Positions 1 to 5,250 of a DNA stretch of 5,250 nucleotides are shown piece after piece. Numbering within the stretch: position 1 is the first letter of the stretch; each line of letters begins with the position of its first letter. The stretch is taken from contig JAGLDT010000201.1 in assembly GCA_023145485.1 (NCBI GenBank), forward strand, positions 1 to 5,250. Direction: 5' to 3'. A program made the translations under genes and the position numbers. This stretch comes from Cocleimonas sp. (GTDB lineage Bacteria; Pseudomonadota; Gammaproteobacteria; Thiotrichales; Thiotrichaceae). The notes under the pieces are model-generated. The model was given only the letters and a program-made list of their open reading frames with translations, ran no database searches and was not told the origin of the DNA.

Positions 1-19
1 GTGAAATACCTTGTTAGGC
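1..19 (-). other. Partial attC site, 5' half (R'' box and start of L'' arm) of this cassette
   Basis: On the minus strand positions 19-13 read GCCTAAC (R''), 12-10 AAG (spacer) and 9-1 GTATTTCAC (start of the L'' arm). GCCTAACAAGG is a typical start for attC sites of Vibrio-type chromosomal integrons. It lies 41 bp after the nuclease gene's TAA (63-61), the short gap usual between a cassette gene and its attC. No terminator hairpin is visible in those 41 bp. If the call is right, sequence just left of the window should fold back and end, on the minus strand, in GTGAAATAC, a short spacer such as GGC, then GTTAGGC. Confidence 0.68.
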
Positions 20-60
20 TTTTTTGATAAAACTATCTACTTCACTTATTGATTTGGTAA

Positions 61-2691
61 TTACCAAGCGCCCCATTCTCCACAGCTTGGGCATTTTATA
101 TTATAGGGTTCAATAGCTCTAGCTGAGTGATAAGTCCAGTAAAAACCATTTTTTATTAACCGTGTTTCTGTATTTCTACAGTGATTAAAACTTATAAACT
201 GTTCACAGTCATTACATTGCATCCAAACTGAGCGAAGGGTTCTAGTAACCCACTTACCTTCTCGATTGTAAAATCCTGATGATTTTTCAATTTTTCTAAG
301 ATTTGGAGATCCACAACGAATACAAAATGGTTTTGATACTGTGCGGTCATCAGAGTGATCATCACCTATCGTACTAGAATCTTCAAGTTTATATTGCAAA
401 AACAAGCCGAGTAATCTTTGTAGTTCATCTGCATATAGCTGTCTATCAATCGGACTTAGAAATACCCCTCCATATTGATGATTTATGAGATCAGAGCCCC
501 CGATAGGTAACTCGCCTAAAAAACTATATTCCCCCCATTTCTGAGATGTGACACGTTCTGGAAGCGATGTTTTGCAAGGGTGAATAATAAATACTGGATT
601 ATCCACCGATTCACTATAGTTCTTTTGATTATAAAGCTGATCAGCAACCCCCATCAAGCCACCAAACTTTTCAAAGGTTGTTTCATTGTAAAATTTCGCA
701 TCCAAAACAAAGCGCTTTTTCTGAGGTTGCTTATTTTGATGATCATCTTCAGCATACCACTCAAGATCGATAACGAAATCTGGTCTTTTGCCACTATCCA
801 ATGTTTTCTCATAGGTTAAGGTAATAAAACGCTTTACATCTGTATTAGAAAGACTGATTTCAATATCAATTTTATTTGTTTTAACAGCATCGATTAATTG
901 ATATTTCCAGCTACTTTTCGGTACAAATCGAAATGATTCCTTCAAGACCTTTATAATTTGAAGCAAGCACCAGCGCTCGTACATAAGGGGCATATTGACA
1001 AGGCCAATGGCATCAATCTCCTCAAGGTTGACTAACAGCTCTTCATCAGCAAGATTAGTAACATCTCTTAAAATCTTATATCCATTGTGTATTCCTTGAT
1101 AATGAGGGTTTTGTACAAATGTCATTGAATTAGGAAAATACGAAGAAGGTTTTATATCAAGCTTGTGTAGTGCCTTAATAATTTTTAAAAGTTGCCTTTG
1201 TTTGGGCTCTACCTTCTCAAATACATATTTCGACAGTTTTTGGTTCTTGGAATAGAAATTAATACGGTTTAGAAGTGCTGTCTTCTCTTTTTCTTGTTCT
1301 TCTAGCTCATTGCTGCTGAGCTTTCGCGTCCATCCACTTTCGTTTAATTGCTTCCCAAGTTGCTTTTCGTCTTCAAATTTTTGTCTTGCACCTTGAAGTC
1401 CTTGCGGATTTATTACCTCAACAAGACTGAAGCAAGAAGGAGTATATTTTACTGATTTTCGAGTTTCCTTACGGTTCCCCTTCATTCCAGTAAATTTATA
1501 TTCATTCCATGGTTCAAGGCAGTGAACAAGTTCTTTCAACTTACCCTCTAATGACAGTATGGTCGTTTTATTCTTTTCTTTTTCCCATCGTTCATTATTG
1601 AGAATCTCTATAAAGAAACCGTTTTTTTCTTCAGAGCCTTGAGGAGTTGTATGCTTCTGAGTACGGATATAAAACTCATTCTGATTATGCGATTGCTTAT
1701 CTAAACTTACGGAATTTTCTGCTAGCCTCTTTGACAACCGACTTTGCCAGTACTCAATATTACAGCGCTCTTTAATAGCTTCTAAGTCCTTAACTACTAG
1801 GTCCCTATCAACAGTAATATAATCAGTAAACGAATCATGCTGATTTTGAAGTTTAGTTGCTGTGCCTGCGTAACGTTTGGCTTTATTACCAGAGAGAATA
1901 GCGACTTGTTTGATAATTCGATAGCACCGCTCTAATGCAAACAATACATATCGGTTTTCTGCAACATTATGTGAGGGAGTTGTTGCACGGCTGGTTAAAA
2001 ATCTTTGGTTGGTTTTACTAACAAGCTCCATAAATGTGCGATTAACGGGTTTCACATTTTTACGAGGCTTTAGGGTTTGTATTTCTCGAAGCTCTACTTT
2101 AGGGTTTTTCAGCACTTTTTCAGCATGTGAAATAAGATGGTGAATGCACTCAATTACCTTATCATTAACACCAATGCCACCATTTGGCCTGTCAGCCTGA
2201 ATGGAGCTTGAGTCATCTAATATGAGCTCCCACAAGTCATCCTTAAAACTAGACAGGTAAGTTTCTAACTGGTCGCGGGTAAAATCTACGGAACCAATTA
2301 GTACGTGACACGCTTGTTTTTGCAAAATAAGCTTTAACGTACCAGCAGTGTTAATCCCAATATGTCGCCATAACTTATTTTGTTTATCCCATGATTCTTT
2401 TACGACCCACCAAGTCCTGCTGGTATCAATATCTTTAATTGGACTAAGGTGTAACGCCTCACCGTCAGGGAGTTCAATGTACGGGTTTACTGGTTTATTA
2501 TTTAGAAAGCGAACTGCAAGCTGTCCACGTAATCCCTTCGTATTTGGATAAATCGTAGTTTCGCATTCAAAACATTCAATCTCATCATTATATTCAAGCG
2601 ACAAACTGTTTAAAGACTCCGTTACTTTGGTAATTGTCTCTTTATCGTACCACTGAACCTCAATGTATTTGATTTCAAACTCTGGTTTCAT
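61..2691 (-). CDS. McrC-like DUF2357 / PD-(D/E)XK nuclease with C-terminal zinc-binding tail
   Basis: Predicted nuclease subunit of an McrBC-type restriction system, acting in the cytoplasm with the NTPase encoded just upstream. Residues ~80-330 look like the DUF2357 region, with the family-type segment around E245-N246-R247 (AENRYVLFAL). Residues ~370-520 are charged and mostly helical, with a likely short coiled coil at ~455-500. The nuclease fold (PDDEXK_7, formerly DUF524) covers ~565-770: helix motif YERWC with E573, RPDF with D638, and LDAKF giving D664-x-K666, so a full set of candidate catalytic residues is present. The tail has CxxC at 790-793 and 826-829 (one zinc ribbon), H837/C838, and CxxC at 867-870 four residues from the end. 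At 876 residues it is over twice the length of E. coli McrC (about 348). The ATG lies 2 bp after the upstream stop with no good Shine-Dalgarno, suggesting translational coupling. No frameshift or truncation is visible. DNA or RNA as substrate is not decided by sequence. Confidence 0.88.
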   Translation of the reverse strand: MKPEFEIKYIEVQWYDKETITKVTESLNSLSLEYNDEIECFECETTIYPNTKGLRGQLAVRFLNNKPVNPYIELPDGEALHLSPIKDIDTSRTWWVVKESWDKQNKLWRHIGINTAGTLKLILQKQACHVLIGSVDFTRDQLETYLSSFKDDLWELILDDSSSIQADRPNGGIGVNDKVIECIHHLISHAEKVLKNPKVELREIQTLKPRKNVKPVNRTFMELVSKTNQRFLTSRATTPSHNVAENRYVLFALERCYRIIKQVAILSGNKAKRYAGTATKLQNQHDSFTDYITVDRDLVVKDLEAIKERCNIEYWQSRLSKRLAENSVSLDKQSHNQNEFYIRTQKHTTPQGSEEKNGFFIEILNNERWEKEKNKTTILSLEGKLKELVHCLEPWNEYKFTGMKGNRKETRKSVKYTPSCFSLVEVINPQGLQGARQKFEDEKQLGKQLNESGWTRKLSSNELEEQEKEKTALLNRINFYSKNQKLSKYVFEKVEPKQRQLLKIIKALHKLDIKPSSYFPNSMTFVQNPHYQGIHNGYKILRDVTNLADEELLVNLEEIDAIGLVNMPLMYERWCLLQIIKVLKESFRFVPKSSWKYQLIDAVKTNKIDIEISLSNTDVKRFITLTYEKTLDSGKRPDFVIDLEWYAEDDHQNKQPQKKRFVLDAKFYNETTFEKFGGLMGVADQLYNQKNYSESVDNPVFIIHPCKTSLPERVTSQKWGEYSFLGELPIGGSDLINHQYGGVFLSPIDRQLYADELQRLLGLFLQYKLEDSSTIGDDHSDDRTVSKPFCIRCGSPNLRKIEKSSGFYNREGKWVTRTLRSVWMQCNDCEQFISFNHCRNTETRLIKNGFYWTYHSARAIEPYNIKCPSCGEWGAW

Positions 2692-2693
2692 AG

Positions 2694-4895
2694 TTATGAC
2701 CAGAAATTCACAACGCCATCATTTGCTTTAGCGTCACTTACTACGCTTTCTAATACAGCAACAGCTGAGAAAATCTCTGGAATTTCACGATAAAGTGGCA
2801 ATTCTTGTTTAATGCGCTCTGCAAGCACCTTCTCAATCAAATCTAACTTTGTTTGCTGCCCTACAGTTTTATTGCCGTCAAAGGTAAATTTTGGTAAAAC
2901 CTTGTGGAGTAAAAAGTTATTGATAAACTGCTGTGAATCATCATTTACAGCCTTAAAAAGAGTTAAGTAATTAAGCCCCTGACGGATAGTACGCATCCCA
3001 AACTCAACCCCTAATTTATGGAAAAACTCCCTATTAAGCTCAATAAAAAGCTGACAAAACTCATTTTCACGATCAAATTTTGGATAGTTTTCGCGAATAC
3101 CTAAAGCTTCAACTTCAAACAACAATGGCTTTGATACATCGTCAAAGTCATATTCATCTACTTCAGACAAAATTTGATCCCAATCTGATAAAAGTGGTGA
3201 TTCAAAACGCATTATATGAGCGCGGTCAAGAATCTTTGGTGACAGATAATGTGTCGTTTCATCAATGTTAATTGCGCCAATAATATGTACATTGGCAGGC
3301 ATTTTAATGCTTGCAGGCATTGTCATTACAGCAGAAAGCATACGGCGAATTTCGCTGTGATACTTGATAAGTGAATCTTTATCACTAAAGCCAAATGCTT
3401 TTCTTAGATGATTATTAAGTTCTTCATCTTTCAAAAGTTCGATAAAGTTCACAATGCCATCTTGACTGTACTTTTCTTTACCTGCTTGAATAATTTCAAC
3501 CACTGCCTTTAACTCTGAAAGTACATGAGAAGACTCGTCCTCAGCATAAAGCTTAATATCAGGCTCCTCGTCTCGTGACTCTAAAAGAGATAAAAAATCA
3601 GCAAAATAATACTCAACTCGAGCAAGATTCATTTCATCAAGGCAGATAAAATAAGGCATCTCAGGATTTTGCTGTGCTTCCAGTAACGCCTCTAAAAATG
3701 GTGTTGCAAGATATTTTTTCTCAAGCGGATTGTAATAACCAAGTAAATCTTCAGAACTTGTCCAGTTTGGTTTAACAGGGATAATGACCGACTTGCCACC
3801 TACCGCTTTTGCAAAGGACTTAATCAAGTTGGTTTTACCAGAACCTGAATCTCCTGCCAGTACGATCAAATCTTTAGTACGAAGCAACGTAATATAGTTT
3901 TCAATAATATGGCGGGGATACAAAATGTCATTTTCAACTAAGTGTGCCTGAATGTAAGACACTGCTTGCTGGTAATCACCCTCTAATACTTCTTTAAATG
4001 ATTTACCGTCTATGCGATCAGAGTTAGGCTTTGACTCAAGCAAAAAATGCTCAAGATCTTCTTCATCTACAAACTCAAAAGTTTTTAAAAATAAAGCTTT
4101 GTCGGATACATAATTCTTCAGACGAGTGATCTTATGATTCATTTCTGCCTCTAATAGCTTAAAGCTTTCTGTTAATTGGCCGATATCTTCTTGTTTCTGC
4201 TGCTCTTGTGTAGTTAAAAACTCAATTGCTTCATCAAGTTTTTGTTTTTTAGCAAATAGAGCTTGATTTACCTTTATTGCGCTATCCCGTTGCTTTTCAG
4301 AAGATAAGCGCTCTCCGTTAATATTATTTAACTCTTTTTCTGAATTTTCGCGAGCCACTGACAATTCTTTATCTTGCTTTACTCTTAATGCTGCAAACTC
4401 TTTCTCGATCTTTTGTTCTGTTTTATGGAAGTAAAAATCATAAATACTTTTAGATATAAGAAAGTTTTTTTCATTATGCGTTAAAATATCATGTGGGACT
4501 TCTTCAGGTAATTCTTCAAGAGAAGTACAACTACCAGGTGAGATATTCATTTCAAAAGGGATGTTATGTTTTTTTCTCTCTGAAAGTGGAGATAGCTTTA
4601 ATTTACAACGAATAAAGCGTGATGAGTGCCTGTCACCAAATTTTTGGGCATCATTAGGGTTAAGAAAGAACGAGCAAGTTCTATCAACACCTATTAATGG
4701 ATAGGTTAGCGATTTATTGTCTTTTATGGTGCGAGGATTTATTAAATACCCCCAAGAAGTATCTTTTAAGGGGCTTATTTCCCCCCAAATTTCAAACTGA
4801 CTATCTTTGATATTCCAGCTTTCTTCAAGGCATGCTTGGAGTTCTTGTTCAGATAGGTTTTCTAACTCTTCAAACTCGTAAATTTTATCTTCCAT
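2694..4895 (-). CDS. McrB-like AAA+ NTPase with N-terminal beta domain and coiled coil
   Basis: Predicted motor and target-recognition subunit of a type IV (McrBC-like) restriction system. Residues (733-aa form): ~30-125 beta-rich, possibly OB/cold-shock-like; ~160-262 long charged coiled coil; ~335-700 AAA+ core. The core has Walker A GDSGSGKT (348-355), the McrB-type WTSSEDLLGYYNP segment (379-390 region), Walker B FICLDEMN (416-423; D420, E421), sensor-1 segment IGAINIDETTH with N543 and D545, LDR (556-558) and FGMRTIRQ (632-639, possible sensor 2). About 120 residues separate Walker B from sensor 1, against about 55 in E. coli McrB, so the core carries an insertion. E. coli McrB is 459 aa; the excess is mainly the N-terminal half. 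Start choice: ATG at 4895 has AAAGGGGGG at good spacing. A 37-codon in-frame extension to a GTG at 5006 has no ribosome binding site. Nucleotide preference (GTP as in McrB, or ATP) is unresolved because the MNxxDR signature is altered. First gene of a two-gene operon. Confidence 0.87.
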   Translation of the reverse strand: MEDKIYEFEELENLSEQELQACLEESWNIKDSQFEIWGEISPLKDTSWGYLINPRTIKDNKSLTYPLIGVDRTCSFFLNPNDAQKFGDRHSSRFIRCKLKLSPLSERKKHNIPFEMNISPGSCTSLEELPEEVPHDILTHNEKNFLISKSIYDFYFHKTEQKIEKEFAALRVKQDKELSVARENSEKELNNINGERLSSEKQRDSAIKVNQALFAKKQKLDEAIEFLTTQEQQKQEDIGQLTESFKLLEAEMNHKITRLKNYVSDKALFLKTFEFVDEEDLEHFLLESKPNSDRIDGKSFKEVLEGDYQQAVSYIQAHLVENDILYPRHIIENYITLLRTKDLIVLAGDSGSGKTNLIKSFAKAVGGKSVIIPVKPNWTSSEDLLGYYNPLEKKYLATPFLEALLEAQQNPEMPYFICLDEMNLARVEYYFADFLSLLESRDEEPDIKLYAEDESSHVLSELKAVVEIIQAGKEKYSQDGIVNFIELLKDEELNNHLRKAFGFSDKDSLIKYHSEIRRMLSAVMTMPASIKMPANVHIIGAINIDETTHYLSPKILDRAHIMRFESPLLSDWDQILSEVDEYDFDDVSKPLLFEVEALGIRENYPKFDRENEFCQLFIELNREFFHKLGVEFGMRTIRQGLNYLTLFKAVNDDSQQFINNFLLHKVLPKFTFDGNKTVGQQTKLDLIEKVLAERIKQELPLYREIPEIFSAVAVLESVVSDAKANDGVVNFWS

Positions 4896-4898
4896 TAT

Positions 4899-4907
4899 CC
4901 CCCCTTT
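4899..4907 (-). promoter_or_regulatory. Strong Shine-Dalgarno that fixes the NTPase start
   Basis: The minus strand reads AAAGGGGGG then ATA then the ATG at 4895. AAGG pairs with the 16S rRNA 3' end with about 7 nt left before the start codon. The alternative GTG start at 5006 is preceded by a T-rich stretch (ATTGTTTT) with no purine-rich site. This makes the 733-residue form the likely product. The run of six G could change spacing if it slipped, but there is no evidence that it does. Confidence 0.75.
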
Positions 4908-4986
4908 GAACAAGCCTCGACTATCAGGCGGTTTAGCATTCTGACTTTCAGTGGAAGCACCAATCCCCCTAAGCACAACAGCATGT

Positions 4987-5013
4987 TTTATAGGACTAGC
5001 GCCCACAAAACAA
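4987..5013 (-). promoter_or_regulatory. Weak sigma-70 promoter candidate for the operon
   Basis: Minus strand: TTGTTT at 5013-5008, a 15-nt spacer, then TATAAA at 4992-4987. The -10 is good (5 of 6), but the -35 matches only TTG and the spacer is short. Transcription would start near 4980, leaving a leader of about 85 nt and excluding the GTG at 5006. An alternative -10, CATAAT at 5085-5080, lacks a recognisable -35. Confidence 0.22.
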
Positions 5014-5151
5014 TATTTCGGGAATCCTAGTTAATTTTGGTAAGCACTAGCTAGACCACTACTATTTGTTGTAAATTTCATTATGCAGGCACAAATTCTC
5101 ACATAACATCTATTGATTAGAAATGTACCTTATTTTTATTCTTTTTGCTAG

Positions 5152-5183
5152 ATCAGATGAAATTATTACTACCTAAATCTGAT
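5152..5183. repeat. Perfect 7-bp inverted repeat in the cassette leader
   Basis: ATCAGAT at 5152-5158 and ATCTGAT at 5177-5183 are exact inverted copies 18 bp apart, about 35 bp inside the cassette boundary. On the minus strand the interval contains TAATAAT, which resembles a -10 element, so an operator arrangement is conceivable. No matching -35 is visible, and a 7-bp repeat in AT-rich DNA can arise by chance. Confidence 0.25.
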
Positions 5184-5217
5184 TTTTTGATACTGCTAGG
5201 ATGTTTGAATTTTGGTA

Positions 5218-5250
5218 GCCTAACGCCGCGTTTACTTGACCAAAACTCAG
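5218..5250 (-). other. Partial attC site, 3' half (L' arm and R' box) of the preceding cassette
   Basis: On the minus strand 5238-5228 reads CAAGTAAACGC (L' arm), 5227-5225 GGC (spacer) and 5224-5218 GTTAGGC (R'). The GCGGCGTTAGGC end is characteristic of attC sites in Vibrio-type chromosomal integrons and matches the GTTRRRY consensus. Recombination would cut between 5224 and 5223. The partner half (predicted GCCTAAC, AAG, then an arm like GCGTTTACTTG) should lie to the right of the window. It differs in arm sequence from the left-edge site, as neighbouring attC sites often do. Confidence 0.7.

Larger units (their letters stand above)
4896..5217 (-). other. Cassette leader region without a convincing gene
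   Basis: This stretch of 322 bp lies between the cassette boundary and the first gene. It is AT-rich in its right half (5060-5217) and more GC-balanced at 4900-5010. It holds the ribosome binding site, one weak promoter candidate and a small inverted repeat, listed separately. Open frames are 16 codons or shorter, apart from the 37-codon in-frame extension of the NTPase gene. I see no tRNA, riboswitch or clear hairpin terminator. A leader this long suggests the cassette brings its own promoter rather than relying on the integron platform promoter, but that is inference. Confidence 0.6.
1..5223 (-). mobile_element. Large integron gene cassette carrying a two-gene McrBC-like system (nearly complete)
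   Basis: Seen: minus-strand GTTAGGC at 5224-5218 is preceded by GGC and an arm. At the other end, minus-strand GCCTAAC at 19-13 is followed by AAG and a different arm. These fit the R' (GTTRRRY) and R'' (RYYYAAC) core sites of consecutive attC sites, and both genes point in the orientation this predicts (coding sequence first, attC after the stop codon). Known: integrase cuts between G and TT of R', so the cassette body would begin at 5223. Its own attC starts 41 bp after the second gene's stop and continues past the left edge. Inference: about 5.2 kb plus the rest of one attC, far larger than the usual one-gene cassette of roughly 0.5-1 kb. The missing halves of both attC sites lie outside the window, so the call rests on two half sites. 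Confidence 0.68.

Noticed and set aside
20..60. Possible rho-independent terminator after the nuclease gene
   Set aside because: No stable hairpin is followed by a T run on the minus strand; the sequence is AT-rich without complementary arms. The attC hairpin itself may serve, but most of it is outside the window.
580..819. Plus-strand open frame of 79 codons opposite the nuclease gene
   Set aside because: It lies opposite the catalytic core of the minus-strand nuclease (D638 and D664-x-K666 are encoded here) and has no ribosome binding site or family resemblance. Similar frames at 2348-2551 and 3080-3271 were discarded for the same reason.
4023..4029. A third GTTAGGC inside the NTPase coding sequence, which could be read as an attC core box
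   Set aside because: It lies in an intact reading frame encoding part of a helical linker, has no GGC or AAG spacer and no arms, and a given 7-mer is expected about 0.6 times by chance on both strands of this window.
4896..5006. 37-codon N-terminal extension of the NTPase from a GTG at 5006
   Set aside because: The GTG has no ribosome binding site, while the ATG at 4895 has a very strong one. The extension is also unlike the acidic start of the main protein and may overlap a promoter.
5031..5109. Two tiny minus-strand frames of 15 and 16 codons (ATG at 5109 and at 5081) as possible leader peptides
   Set aside because: Neither has a Shine-Dalgarno at usable spacing or a recognisable attenuator structure; such frames are common by chance.
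5033..5217. Direct repeat AATTTTGGTA at 5033-5042 and 5208-5217, the second touching the attC core
   Set aside because: It is only 10 bp of low-complexity AT-rich sequence, not at equivalent positions relative to any gene or boundary, so it is weak evidence for a second insertion event.

Overview
The window is an AT-rich stretch with two long genes, both on the minus strand, 2 bp apart, that fill almost all of it. Both edges look like pieces of integron attC recombination sites. Read on the minus strand, the right edge is the 3' end of one attC (arm, GGC spacer, GTTAGGC R' box). The left edge is the 5' start of another (GCCTAAC R'' box, AAG spacer, arm). The most economical reading is that the window is nearly one complete, very large integron gene cassette (about 5.2 kb) in the minus orientation. 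The GCCTAAC-AAG start and GGC-GTTAGGC end resemble attC sites of chromosomal integrons of Vibrio and related marine gammaproteobacteria, so that is the likely host group. No housekeeping gene is present to confirm it.

Layout in transcription order (right to left): a partial upstream attC at 5218-5250; a leader of about 320 bp without a convincing gene (4896-5217), holding a small inverted repeat, a weak promoter candidate and a strong ribosome binding site; a 733-residue McrB-like AAA+ NTPase with a beta-rich N-terminal region and a long coiled coil (2694-4895); a 876-residue McrC-like DUF2357 / PD-(D/E)XK nuclease with a C-terminal zinc-binding tail (61-2691); 41 bp of spacer; and the start of the cassette's own attC (1-19).

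The two proteins look like the motor and nuclease halves of a modification-dependent (type IV, McrBC-type) restriction system. In that family McrB assembles into a nucleotide-driven ring that recognises the target, and McrC supplies the nuclease and stimulates hydrolysis. The accessory parts seen here (N-terminal beta domain, coiled coil, long insertion in the AAA+ core, zinc-ribbon tail) are absent from E. coli McrBC. They recall the expanded McrBC relatives with coiled coils known as CoCoNuT systems. What is recognised, and whether the target is DNA or RNA, cannot be read from the sequence. The most notable point is the packaging: a complete two-gene anti-phage system apparently carried as one mobile integron cassette.
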